DNA of 64,000 nucleotides from Streptomyces sp. NBC_01264 (GCF_026340675.1 NZ_JAPEOX010000002.1:1302001-1366000), one strand, 5' to 3'; positions 25,758 to 33,254 are shown, numbered from the stretch's first letter. Made by a program: numbers and translations. The notes: generated from the letters alone by a model not told the origin.

Positions 25758-25762
25758 GCCGG

Positions 25763-25820
25763 CGTACGCGAGGGGGGCGGCCCGGGCTTCGAAAAGCCCG
25801 GGCCGCCCCCCTCGCGTACG
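25763..25820. terminator. 27-bp perfect bidirectional terminator hairpin
   Basis: Bases 25763-25789 pair without a mismatch with 25794-25820 around a CGAA loop. It separates the rightward kinase/PrpD operon from the leftward VlmA-like/small-protein operon and should stop both. Confidence 0.88.
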
Positions 25821-25836
25821 TGCCTTCCGGCGCCCC

Positions 25837-26007
25837 TCAGACGCGCTGGGCCTGCTCCGCGGCCATCCGGACGTCCAGCTCGCGCACCACCTGGGCGGCG
25901 TTCCTGGCGATCTCCTCGTCGTCCGGGGCACCGATGATCTCCATCAGGAACGTGACGAGCGACTCCTGCAGGGCCTGGGTCTGCGACTTCCGTACTTCTT
26001 CGGACAT
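25837..26007 (-). CDS. 56-aa helical protein of unknown function downstream of the VlmA-like gene
   Basis: The ATG at 26007 has GAGGAG six bases upstream. The product is 56 residues, highly charged and predicted fully helical (QALQESLVTFLMEIIGAP, then a second helix EEIARNAAQVVRELDVRM). It has no Cys and no obvious leader/core division, so it does not look like a RiPP precursor. It is co-directional with the seryltransferase-like gene and separated by 91 bases of repeats. A small partner protein, for instance a subunit of the tRNA-dependent transferase, is possible. I do not recognise a family. Confidence 0.6.
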   Translation of the reverse strand: MSEEVRKSQTQALQESLVTFLMEIIGAPDDEEIARNAAQVVRELDVRMAAEQAQRV

Positions 26008-26034
26008 GACCGACTCCTCTACGGCGCGGCGTTG

Positions 26035-26090
26035 GACGGGTGTGGTGGGTGGTGGTGGACGGGTGTGGCGGACGGGTGTGGTGGACGCCT
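26035..26090. repeat. Degenerate tandem repeat of a GGACGGGTGTGG unit
   Basis: In the 91-base gap between the VlmA-like gene and the small ORF, GGACGGGTGTGGTGG-type units of ~15 bases recur about four times with variation. There is no coding sense. It could be a spacer that weakens expression of the downstream 56-aa protein, or simple slippage. Confidence 0.6.
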
Positions 26091-26098
26091 GTGTGCGC

Positions 26099-27097
26099 TC
26101 AGAACGCCTTGCAGGCGCGGAAGACATGGGCGAAGGCGGCCGGTGAGGCCGGCCCGTCGAAGGCCACGTACTCGGGGATCAGCTCCTCCGGAGCCCATTT
26201 CTCCTTGTAGGACAGCTGGGTCCGGGCCGGGTACAGGGCCTCCCCGTTCTCCCACAGGAAGTGCATCAGCCACTGGAACGCCGGACTGTGCCCCGGTACC
26301 TCGTGCGCCGGGTCCAGTCCGGTGAACGGGGTGAAGCCGAAGTGCAGCCAATCGACCCCCTCGGCCCGGAAGACGTCGATCGCCCGGGAGTTGATCGCCT
26401 CCATCAGCCCGGGCGAACCGCCGGGGATGCGCCGGCTCAGGTCGTGCATCCAGCCCGACCGGCTTCCGTAGACCGGCGAGTAGGAGATGTAGCCCACGGC
26501 GGCGCCGTCGATCGTGCCGAGGAAGAGCCGGCGGTGCTCCTGTGCCGGGCCGCCCAGCTCGCCCACCAGGAACTCCAGCGGACGGGCGTGCTCTCCCTTG
26601 GAACCCAGCCACGCCCGGTCGATGTCGTGCAGTGCCTCCTCCCACCGGCCGGAGTCCACCTCCTCCACCTCCAGGCCGTTGCGGAACGCCCTGGAGATCT
26701 TGTTGCGCAGCTGCATGAAGCGGGTGCCGCGCAGGGTGAAGGCGGGCAGGTGGACGGCCCACGAGGCGCCGATCTGGTTGACCGTGAAGCCCTGGCGCCG
26801 GTACGCCTCGGCGTCCTGCCGCTGCAACTGCACGCCCACCAGGCCCAGATCCTGCTCCCGGGCGAAGGCGGTGAAGCGTTCGAGCAGGGCCTCGTACGCC
26901 TCCGGGGTGGCGAACGGGCCGCCGAACTGCACCAGATGGCGCCCGGTCCGCCGGTAGACGACGAGGCCGTCCAGGCCGGGTGCGGTGAACACCTCGTTGC
27001 CCCGGTTGAGGGCCAGAAAGGAACTGGGGTTGTCGGACCGGGTGTGCCGCCGGACGGCATTCAGTACCGGATTTTCGAGAGCGGGGGAAGTGGTCAC
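26099..27097 (-). CDS. DUF2156 aminoacyl-tRNA-dependent transferase (VlmA-like seryltransferase)
   Basis: A 332-aa double-GNAT protein of the DUF2156/LPG-synthase C-terminal type, the fold of MprF lysyltransferases that use aminoacyl-tRNA. Visible hallmarks are VVYRRTGRHLVQFGGPFATPE, the basic FMQLRNKISRAFRNG stretch, AVGYISYSPVYG, and the RIPGGSPGLMEAINSRAIDV helix before LHFGFTPFTG. The GTG at 27097 is preferred (AAGGAG six bases upstream) over a TTG further out. In valanimycin, VlmA moves serine from seryl-tRNA to an alkyl-hydroxylamine. With a cluster SerRS at 36814 and an anticodon-less tRNA-Ser-like gene 186 bases away, this is very likely the enzyme that forms the O-seryl hydroxylamine. 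Confidence 0.82.
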   Translation of the reverse strand: MTTSPALENPVLNAVRRHTRSDNPSSFLALNRGNEVFTAPGLDGLVVYRRTGRHLVQFGGPFATPEAYEALLERFTAFAREQDLGLVGVQLQRQDAEAYRRQGFTVNQIGASWAVHLPAFTLRGTRFMQLRNKISRAFRNGLEVEEVDSGRWEEALHDIDRAWLGSKGEHARPLEFLVGELGGPAQEHRRLFLGTIDGAAVGYISYSPVYGSRSGWMHDLSRRIPGGSPGLMEAINSRAIDVFRAEGVDWLHFGFTPFTGLDPAHEVPGHSPAFQWLMHFLWENGEALYPARTQLSYKEKWAPEELIPEYVAFDGPASPAAFAHVFRACKAF

Positions 27098-27189
27098 GGT
27101 CTGCTCCTTGTCAGTACGAAGCAACTTGCCGGAAGTACATCAGCTGCAATGGCCCGGCGAAAGGGCAACGGGAGAGCGGCCGCCCAGCG

Positions 27190-27243
27190 GTCAGATCCGT
27201 ATCAGCGCCGTATAAGCGGGATATCAGGCGGGCCTGGCAATGT
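27190..27243 (+). promoter_or_regulatory. SARP-type promoter driving the tRNA-like RNA and ALDH operon
   Basis: Four heptamers, GTCAGAT (27190), ATCAGCG (27201), ATAAGCG (27212) and ATCAGGC (27223), start at exact 11-base steps. Eight bases later is CAATGT (27238-27243) as -10, predicting a start near 27250 and a leader of about 33 bases before the tRNA-like fold. It is the longest repeat array of the four matching promoters, so the RNA is expected to be co-induced with the biosynthetic genes. Confidence 0.72.
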
Positions 27244-27282
27244 AGTTGTTGTGAACGGCACGGGAAACCGGGCCGGGAACGA

Positions 27283-27369
27283 GGAGAGGTGCCCGGAGCG
27301 GTCTATCGGGGTCCGGCGTTCGCGCCGGTCTGGCTCAGGCCTCCGCAGGTTCAAATCCTGCCCTCTCCG
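27283..27369 (+). tRNA. tRNA-Ser-like RNA with no anticodon (UUCG-capped arm)
   Basis: A complete 87-base cloverleaf. Acceptor: GGAGAGG (27283-27289) pairs perfectly with CCTCTCC (27362-27368), with G73 at 27369 and CC but no A encoded. D arm: CCCG (27292-27295) with CGGG (27307-27310), loop containing the conserved GG. T arm: GCAGG-TTCAAAT-CCTGC (27345-27361). A 16-base variable region (27329-27344) can form GGC-TCAG-GCC, making it class II like tRNA-Ser. In place of a 5-bp stem and 7-base anticodon loop, CCGGCG (27313-27318) pairs with CGCCGG (27323-27328) around TTCG, so no anticodon exists. SerRS recognises G73, the acceptor stem and the long arm, not the anticodon, so charging with Ser is plausible while decoding is impossible. 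Its neighbours are the VlmA-like transferase and, in the downstream operon, a SerRS. Function is inferred; the fold is seen. Confidence 0.8.
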
Positions 27370-27371
27370 CC

Positions 27372-27400
27372 CTTCGTGAACGAATGCTTCGTGAACGAAT
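27372..27400 (+). repeat. Two 14-base direct repeats after the tRNA-like RNA
   Basis: CTTCGTGAACGAAT occurs at 27372-27385 and 27387-27400, each able to fold a small TTCG/CGAA hairpin. They lie between the 3' end of the tRNA-like fold and its terminator and may be trailer structures that guide 3' processing of the precursor RNA. Confidence 0.7.
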
Positions 27401-27403
27401 TGA

Positions 27404-27442
27404 GAACGGCCGGTCGCCCGGAAGGGCAGCCGGCCGTTCTTT
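27404..27442 (+). terminator. Intrinsic terminator of the tRNA-like transcript
   Basis: GAACGGCCGG (27404-27413) pairs perfectly with CCGGCCGTTC (27430-27439), with an inner GCCC-GGAA-GGGC hairpin, followed by TTT. It ends 142 bases before the ALDH start codon and should release a short RNA containing the tRNA-like fold, with read-through or another promoter feeding the operon. Confidence 0.85.
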
Positions 27443-27584
27443 CGTTGCGGGAAAGGCGGGAGAAAGGCGAGAGTCAGCCGCTCATCAGCGGTCGGTCAGG
27501 TGCGGCTGTAAGCATCGATGCGTTCCGTGCGGAGACTGCCGAGACTGCGGAGTCCGCGGAAACCGAATTCGGGGAGGCGTGAGG

Positions 27585-29183
27585 ATGCGCGACAAGCCAC
27601 TGCTCAGCTACGAGCTCTACATCGCCGGGAAGGACGTGGAGGGCGACGGCTGGGTGTACACGGTCAGCTCCCGGTCCCTGCTCGAGGACGTGTTCACCAG
27701 TGTCGGCCTGAAGCGGGACCTGGAGCGCGACCCGGCGTCCGAGGCCGCGCAGCACCCCTACGTCATCGGCCGCTGCGCCATCGCCTCTTCGGGCGCCATC
27801 GACCTGGCGACCGAGGCCGCGGCCGCCGCGGCGCCCGGCTGGGCCGCCGTGCCGCTGGAGCGGCGGATGCGGCTGGGCACCCGCTTCCGTGAGGAACTCC
27901 TGGCCCGGCAGGACGAGTTCGTCGACATGCTGGTGGCCGAGGGGCACCCCGTCAAACTCGCGCGGTGGGAGCTCAGCTGCCTGTTCCAGGTGTACAGCGA
28001 GGAGAGCCTGGGCTGGTACCGCGAACAGATGCACACCGAGTTCAGTCACGGCGACCGCCGGCTGATCGTGCGCCGCCGCCCGGACGGAGTCGTCGGTTTC
28101 CATCCGCCGCAGAACGCCCCGGCCCCGAGCGCCGCCCTGGCCGTACTGGCCCTGATGGCGGGCAACGCCGTCGTGGTCAGGGCGCCGCGCTCGATCGCGC
28201 TCAGCACGATGTGGCTGATGCGCGACGTGGTGGGGCCGCTGCTCGACGAACTCGGGGCGCCTCCGGGCGTGCTCAACGCCATCTGCGGCAATCCCAAGCA
28301 GACCCTGGACCGCTGGCTCGCCGATCCGCTGATCGACGACATCTTCTACATCGGCGGAAGCAAGGAGGGCCTGCTCTTCGAGCGGGACTGCGTCGCGGCC
28401 GGCAAGAAGCCCATTCTGGAGCTGGCGGGCAACGACACCATCGTGGTGTGGCGCGACGCCGACGTGGAGAAGGCGGCGCAGGCCCTCGCCGAGGCGTTCT
28501 ACGGCTCCGGCCAGATCTGCATGGTGCCCAACTGCGTCGTCGTCCATCCCGCGGTCGCGGACCGGCTGTTCGAGGAGGTACGGGCCCGGGTCGCCGAGGT
28601 CCGCCCCGGATACCCGCAGGACCCCGAGGTCCTGCTGTCCCCCGTACGCCGCAGCGAGCGGTTCTTCGGGCTGCTCAAGCAGGCCACGGACCGGGGCGCC
28701 GAGCTGGTGATCGGGGGCCTGCGCACGGAGTTGGACGGCACGCCGTCCCAGACCGGTGTCTTCCTCCAGCCGACCGTGGTGCGGGTGAACGGGCTGGCCG
28801 GGGCGCGCGCGTACGACGTGGTGGACCAGGAGACGTTCTTCCCGCTGCTGCCGATCGTGGTCGCCGAACCCGCCGACGACGACGAACTCCTCGACCGCTT
28901 CGTCGACTTCGTCAACAGCAACCGGTACGGCCTGCGCAACTCGCTGTGGGCCGGGTCGGACCGGGTGATCGACACGTTCGTCGGCCGGATCTCCAACGGC
29001 GGGCTGCTGAAGGTCAACGACTCGCACATCGGGTTCCTGCCCTACCTGCCGAGCCACGGCGGTACCGGTCTCACCGGCGGAGCCTTCGGGGAGGCGAACT
29101 ACCCGATGCTCAAGACCTCGCACCTCCAGGGCGTCAGCATCGCCCGCGGCATCAGTCCGCACGAAGCGGTCTTCGGCTCATGA
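27585..29183 (+). CDS. Aldehyde dehydrogenase superfamily protein, possible acyl-thioester reductase
   Basis: A 532-aa ALDH-fold protein. The catalytic Cys is in GSGQICMVPN and the general-base Glu in LELAGNDT; the NAD-binding part (VVVRAPRSIALSTMW, IFYIGGSKEG) precedes them. The ATG at 27585 follows GGGGAGG. In this cluster the PKS lacks a reductase domain, and an aminotransferase and N-hydroxylase follow, so reduction of the acyl thioester to the aldehyde (reverse of ALDH oxidation) is the attractive role. Oxidation of an aldehyde to acid cannot be excluded. It heads a run of closely packed genes to 38097. Confidence 0.82.
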   Translation: MRDKPLLSYELYIAGKDVEGDGWVYTVSSRSLLEDVFTSVGLKRDLERDPASEAAQHPYVIGRCAIASSGAIDLATEAAAAAAPGWAAVPLERRMRLGTRFREELLARQDEFVDMLVAEGHPVKLARWELSCLFQVYSEESLGWYREQMHTEFSHGDRRLIVRRRPDGVVGFHPPQNAPAPSAALAVLALMAGNAVVVRAPRSIALSTMWLMRDVVGPLLDELGAPPGVLNAICGNPKQTLDRWLADPLIDDIFYIGGSKEGLLFERDCVAAGKKPILELAGNDTIVVWRDADVEKAAQALAEAFYGSGQICMVPNCVVVHPAVADRLFEEVRARVAEVRPGYPQDPEVLLSPVRRSERFFGLLKQATDRGAELVIGGLRTELDGTPSQTGVFLQPTVVRVNGLAGARAYDVVDQETFFPLLPIVVAEPADDDELLDRFVDFVNSNRYGLRNSLWAGSDRVIDTFVGRISNGGLLKVNDSHIGFLPYLPSHGGTGLTGGAFGEANYPMLKTSHLQGVSIARGISPHEAVFGS

Positions 29184-29215
29184 CCGTCCCCGTACCCACA
29201 CCCCCAAGGACTGCC

Positions 29216-30355
29216 ATGCGTTCCCTCTCCACCGCACGAGAGCTCTGCGACCACTACCACCCCGGCCTGCTCAAGGCCCTGGGGGACATCCCGTACGCCC
29301 GGCGCGAGGTCCCCGGCAGCCCGGTGATCGACCTGTTCCGCGCCCACGACGGGGCCGGACTGCTGGTCCCGCGGGAGTACGGGGGCCACGGCGCGGACGC
29401 GCTCGACGCCATCCGGGTCCAGCGCGCCCTCGGCTCGCTCTCGCCCTCCGTGGCGGCCGCGGCGGCCATGCACCACTTCACCACCGCGACGCTGTACGCC
29501 CTCGCCGTCGATCCCGGCCGGCTCACCCCCGCCCAGCTGGAGGTGCTCTCCGGCATCGCGCCCGGGCGCCGGCTGATGGCGTCCGGCTGGGCCGAGGGAC
29601 GGACCCAGCAGAACATCCTCGTTCCGGCGGTGTCGGCGACCCCCACCGAGGGCGGCTACCTCCTCAACGGCACGAAGAAGCCGTGCAGCCTGTCCCGTTC
29701 CATGGACCTGCTGACCGCCAGCATCGCGGTGCCCGGTCCGGACGGCGCGCCCGAACTGGCCCTGGCGATGGTGAACCTGCCCGCGCGGGGGCTGTCCGTG
29801 CACCCGTTCTGGGGCAACGACGTCCTCGCCGGCGCCGAGAGCGACGAGGTCCGGCTGACCGACGTCTTCGTCCCTGAGGAACTGGTCGTCCGGACCACCG
29901 CCGAGGACCCCGGCAGGCTCGACGACCTGCAGACGGTCGCCTTCGTCTGGTTCGAGCTGCTGATCTCGGCCGCCTACGTCGGCGCGGCGAGCACGCTGGC
30001 CGAGCAGGTGGTGAGCCGGGAGCGGGGCACCGCCGGGGAACGCGCCGCCCTCGTCATCCGGGTCGACTCGGCCTTCGGCCTGCTGGAGGGCGCCGCCCGG
30101 GCGGTCCTCGCCGGGCTCGGCGGCGAGGAGGCCGTCGCCCAGGTACTGGTGGCCCGGTACACCGTGCAGGACCTCCTCGCCCAGGCCGTGGACCAGGCGG
30201 TGGAACTGCTCGGGGGCCTCGACTTCATCCGCTCCGGCGACCACGCCCGGCTGGCCACCGCCGTGCGCGCGCTCGCCTTCCACCCGCCCGGCCGCGGCGC
30301 GGCCGCCGAACCCCTGCTGGCCTGGTTCGCGGGCCACCCCCTGGAGCTGTCATGA
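29216..30355 (+). CDS. Acyl-CoA-dehydrogenase-fold amine N-hydroxylase (VlmH-like)
   Basis: A 379-aa flavin protein of the acyl-CoA dehydrogenase superfamily (LLVPREYGGHGADALDAIRV, ASGWAEGR, final helix AVELLGGLDFIRSGDHARLA). The ATG at 29216 has AAGGA upstream; an in-frame ATG at 29180 that overlaps the ALDH stop is an alternative start. Isobutylamine N-hydroxylase (VlmH) of valanimycin belongs to this superfamily and uses reduced flavin from a separate reductase. Such a reductase is encoded at 32706. Placed next to an amine-forming aminotransferase, it most likely makes the alkyl-hydroxylamine. The ACAD catalytic Glu is not evident, in line with a monooxygenase. Confidence 0.78.
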   Translation: MRSLSTARELCDHYHPGLLKALGDIPYARREVPGSPVIDLFRAHDGAGLLVPREYGGHGADALDAIRVQRALGSLSPSVAAAAAMHHFTTATLYALAVDPGRLTPAQLEVLSGIAPGRRLMASGWAEGRTQQNILVPAVSATPTEGGYLLNGTKKPCSLSRSMDLLTASIAVPGPDGAPELALAMVNLPARGLSVHPFWGNDVLAGAESDEVRLTDVFVPEELVVRTTAEDPGRLDDLQTVAFVWFELLISAAYVGAASTLAEQVVSRERGTAGERAALVIRVDSAFGLLEGAARAVLAGLGGEEAVAQVLVARYTVQDLLAQAVDQAVELLGGLDFIRSGDHARLATAVRALAFHPPGRGAAAEPLLAWFAGHPLELS

Positions 30356-31635
30356 CCACCACCCACCTGGTCCCCGGGACCCACACCGAGCAGCGGATAC
30401 TCGACCTGTACCGGGCCCATCTGAGCAAGGGCCGGGCCACCCTCGCGGAGCTCTTCGGCACCCACATGGAGGTGGCGTCGGAGGGGGCGTGGATCACCAC
30501 CAGCGACGGGGAGCGCTTCCTGAACGCCGGCGGGTACGGGGTCTTCATCATGGGCGCCCGGCACCCCGTCGTCATGGAGGCGGTCGAACGGCAGCTGCGG
30601 ACCCACCCCGTCGCCACCCGCATCCTGCTGGAACCGACCGTCGCACTGGCCGCCGAGGCCCTCGTCTCGGTGATGCCTCCGGGTCTGGACCGGGTGCACT
30701 TCGCCCTGTCGGGCGCCGAGGCCGTGGAGACCGGACTCAAGCTGGCGCGGGCCAACGGCCGCAAGCGTACGGTCTCGATGCACGGCGGCTACCACGGCAA
30801 GACCCTCGGAGCCCTCTCGGCCACCGCGAAGGAGGTCTACCAGCGGCCCTTCCGCCCGCTCCTCCCCGACGTCCGGCACCTCCCGTACGGGGACGCCGAC
30901 GCCCTGGAGGCGGAACTCGCCGCGCACCCCGGCGAGGTGTGCGTGATCCTGGAGCCCCTCCAGGGCGAGGGCGGCGTGATCATCCCGCCCAAGGGCTACC
31001 TCAAGCGGGTCGAGGAACTCGTACGCGAACACGACGGGTTCCTGATCCTCGACGAGGTGCAGTCCGGCTTCGGCCGCCTCGGCGAATGGTGGGGCGCCGA
31101 CATCGAGGGCGTGGTCCCCGACGTCCTGCTCGCGGGCAAGGCGCTCGGCGGCGGAGTGGTCCCGGTCTCGGCCGCCGTCGCGACCCGGGAGGCGTTCCGG
31201 CCCTTCGACAAGGACCCCTACGTCCACACCGCCACCTTCTCCGGACAGCCGCTGCTGATGGCCGCCGTCCAGGGCGCGATCCAGGCCGTACGGGACGGCC
31301 GGCTGGTCTCCCGCGCCGGTGACCTCGGGGCGGTACTGCTGCCCCGCATCGCCGAGATCGCCCGCCGCAACATTCCCGACCTGCTCGTCGACGTACGCGG
31401 TCAAGGGCTGCTCATCGGTGTCGAGCTCACCGAGGCCGGCCTGGCGGGCGAGCTGCTCATCGAGCTGTTCAACCACGGAGTGGTGGCGAACCACTCGATG
31501 AACGGCAGTTCGGTGGTGCGGTTCACACCTCCCGCGACCCTCACCGACCAGGAGGTCGACGTGCTCCTCGACTCCTTCGACAAAGCCACCCGCGCCCTGA
31601 TCAGCGGGTCGGCCACCCTGCCCGGAAGGCGGTAA
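30352..31635 (+). CDS. Class III PLP aminotransferase
   Basis: A 427-aa fold-type I aminotransferase with FALSGAEAVETGLKLAR, HGGYHGKTLGALS, the DEVQSGFGRLGEWWG stretch with the PLP Asp, and Lys in LLAGKALGGG. It overlaps the N-hydroxylase by ATGA. Class III enzymes aminate aldehydes and ketones. With the ALDH-type reductase it would convert the chain terminus to a primary amine, replacing the valine decarboxylase VlmD of valanimycin. Amine donor unknown. Confidence 0.9.
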   Translation: MTTTHLVPGTHTEQRILDLYRAHLSKGRATLAELFGTHMEVASEGAWITTSDGERFLNAGGYGVFIMGARHPVVMEAVERQLRTHPVATRILLEPTVALAAEALVSVMPPGLDRVHFALSGAEAVETGLKLARANGRKRTVSMHGGYHGKTLGALSATAKEVYQRPFRPLLPDVRHLPYGDADALEAELAAHPGEVCVILEPLQGEGGVIIPPKGYLKRVEELVREHDGFLILDEVQSGFGRLGEWWGADIEGVVPDVLLAGKALGGGVVPVSAAVATREAFRPFDKDPYVHTATFSGQPLLMAAVQGAIQAVRDGRLVSRAGDLGAVLLPRIAEIARRNIPDLLVDVRGQGLLIGVELTEAGLAGELLIELFNHGVVANHSMNGSSVVRFTPPATLTDQEVDVLLDSFDKATRALISGSATLPGRR

Positions 31636-31641
31636 GAGATC

Positions 31642-32133
31642 GTGCGGCACGTCGAACTGGAGGCCTGTGTGCGCTCCGAGAAGGCCCGGCACGTCTACGA
31701 CAACGTACTGCGCTGGGAGCGTTATCCCGAGCTCGCACCGCACGTGCAGTCGACCACGGTCCACGCGACCCACCCCGACCCGGAAGCCGGCTCCAGCTGG
31801 GAACTCCACTTCCGCAGCGGACTGCTGCGCTGGACCGAACGGGACCGGTTCCTCCCCGACCAGCTGGAGATCCAATTCGAGCAGACCGAAGGGGACTTCG
31901 ACGTCTTCTCCGGTACGTGGCGCCTGGAGCAGCGGGGCGATGACGTCGCGGTCCGCTTCTCGGCCGACTTCGACTTCGGCATCCCCAGCCTGGAAGGAAT
32001 CCTCGACCCCATCGCGGAGCGCGTGATCAGGGAGACGGTCGCCTGGGCCGTCACGGGGCTGTTCCCCCGGACCGACCTGGTCGGCGACACCGGTCTCGAC
32101 GACTCCGCCCCCGGCCTCCCGGCCACCGTCTGA
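31642..32133 (+). CDS. SRPBCC (START/cyclase-like) protein
   Basis: A 163-aa helix-grip protein. It opens with VELEACVRSEKARHVYDNVLRWERYPELAPHV, characteristic of polyketide cyclase/dehydrase-type SRPBCC proteins, and ends in a long helix ERVIRETVAWAVTGLF. The GTG start is six bases after the aminotransferase stop. These proteins have a hydrophobic cavity and often bind or cyclise acyl chains. Here it may carry a lipophilic azoxy intermediate. No catalytic residue can be named. Confidence 0.7.
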   Translation: MRHVELEACVRSEKARHVYDNVLRWERYPELAPHVQSTTVHATHPDPEAGSSWELHFRSGLLRWTERDRFLPDQLEIQFEQTEGDFDVFSGTWRLEQRGDDVAVRFSADFDFGIPSLEGILDPIAERVIRETVAWAVTGLFPRTDLVGDTGLDDSAPGLPATV

Positions 32134-32187
32134 TTCCCGCCCGCCACCCCGGCGGGGCCCCTCAGCAGGATCCGCAGGAGACGACCC

Positions 32188-32709
32188 ATGGACCAGGCCA
32201 ACCCCTTCGAAACCCCCAGGACCTTCAGCCTCCACCGCGCCGAGTATCTGGTCGGGCTGGCCGTGTCCACCGGGCTGATCATCGCTCACTTCGGGGAGAT
32301 CCGGTGGCTGCCGGCCATCGCGCTGTTCCTCTACATCGACCTCATCGGCTACCTGCCCGGCGCCATCGCGTTCCGGCGCAGCGGCGGCCGGCCCATCTCC
32401 AAGACGTACTACGTGCTCTACAACGTGATGCACAGCCTGATCACCCAGGGCGCGGTCGCCGCGCTGTGGTGCTGGCTGGTGAAGCCCGAATGGGCCCTGC
32501 TCGTGCTGCCGTTCCACCTCTTCGGCGACCGGGGGCTGTTCGGCAACTTCATGAAGTCGTTCGCGCTGCCCTTCGAACCGGTCCCGCAGAAGGGCTACCT
32601 GCGGCTGCTGGACGATCTCGGGCTCGCCCACCCCAAGCCCGTCGGGCACACCACCGAGCCCGCCCCCGTCGGCCACGTGGCCGCGCGGTCGGCCGGAGCG
32701 GCCCGATGA
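32188..32709 (+). CDS. Small integral membrane protein of the azoxy operon
   Basis: A 173-aa protein with about four hydrophobic segments (LVGLAVSTGLIIAHF, WLPAIALFLYIDLIGYLPGAIAF, the LYNVMHSLITQGAVAALWCWL region and ALLVLPFHLFGDRGLFGNF) and several His/Asp residues near the membrane faces. The ATG at 32188 follows GGAGACGACCC. Membrane proteins of unknown function recur in azoxy clusters, as I recall for VlmO of valanimycin, but I cannot confirm homology by eye. It overlaps the flavin reductase gene by 4 bases. Involvement in N-N bond formation is speculative. Confidence 0.65.
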   Translation: MDQANPFETPRTFSLHRAEYLVGLAVSTGLIIAHFGEIRWLPAIALFLYIDLIGYLPGAIAFRRSGGRPISKTYYVLYNVMHSLITQGAVAALWCWLVKPEWALLVLPFHLFGDRGLFGNFMKSFALPFEPVPQKGYLRLLDDLGLAHPKPVGHTTEPAPVGHVAARSAGAAR

Positions 32710-33254
32710 GGTCCGCGGCGAAGGCGCCCGCCCGGCTGCTGATCGACCAGCTGGCCGCGCCGGTGGCGGTGCTCACCGTGCGCCACCAGGGGCGTACGCA
32801 CGGCACGACGGTCAGCACCCTGACCCGGGTCTCGCACCGCCCGCTGCTCCTCGGGGCGGCGCTGCGGGCCGGGTCGGTGCTGTCCCGGCTGGCCTCCGCC
32901 GAAGGCCGGTTCGCCGTCAACGTGCTCGGGGCGTCCCAGAGTTCCGTCGCCCGCTGGTTCGCCTCCAGCGCCCGCCCGGACGGGGTCGAGCAGTTCGCCG
33001 CCGTCGACTGGCACCCCGACCCGTACACCGCGGCGCCCCTGCTCGACGGCGCGCTCGCGCACTACGCCTGCCGGCTCTCCGCCCGTCACGTCGTCGGCGA
33101 CCACGAGGTGCTGCTCGGACACGTCGTCCGGGTCGACAGCGGCGCCGGTGACCCGCTGCTGAGCTACGGGGGCGGACTCTTCGCCGGCGCGCTGCACCCG
33201 CGGACCCCACCGGGCGGCGGACACCGACCCCACATCGAGGAGGAAGCGGGATGA
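32706..33254 (+). CDS. Flavin reductase, FMN-binding split-barrel (VlmR-like)
   Basis: A 182-aa NAD(P)H:flavin oxidoreductase. Features are APVAVLTVRHQGRTHGTTVSTLTRVS, FAVNVLGASQ and the GDHEVLLGHV motif with the conserved Gly-Asp-His. The ATG overlaps the membrane protein stop (ATGA). It should supply reduced flavin to the acyl-CoA-dehydrogenase-type N-hydroxylase at 29216, as VlmR does for VlmH. Confidence 0.85.
   Translation: MRSAAKAPARLLIDQLAAPVAVLTVRHQGRTHGTTVSTLTRVSHRPLLLGAALRAGSVLSRLASAEGRFAVNVLGASQSSVARWFASSARPDGVEQFAAVDWHPDPYTAAPLLDGALAHYACRLSARHVVGDHEVLLGHVVRVDSGAGDPLLSYGGGLFAGALHPRTPPGGGHRPHIEEEAG

Noticed and set aside
25837..26007. RiPP precursor identity for the 56-aa protein
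   Set aside because: No Cys, Ser/Thr-rich or aromatic core and no leader-like division; the whole chain looks helical and charged.
27312..27328. A normal 7-base anticodon loop in the same RNA
   Set aside because: Forcing a standard 5-bp stem with a 7-base loop gives two mismatches, and the 5-bp alternative leaves a 6-base loop without purine 37. The UUCG-capped 6-bp hairpin is the only good fold. A tRNA-Sec reading also fails (no UCA).
27283..27369. The tRNA-like element as an integration-site (attR/attL) tRNA remnant
   Set aside because: Att remnants keep only the 3' part of a tRNA. Here the 5' acceptor strand, D arm and variable region are all intact and pair correctly, and there is no integrase nearby.
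27965..29180. Long alternative-frame ORFs over the ALDH, PKS and S9 genes
   Set aside because: They are Arg/Gly/Pro-rich shadows caused by high GC at third codon positions and show no domain motifs.
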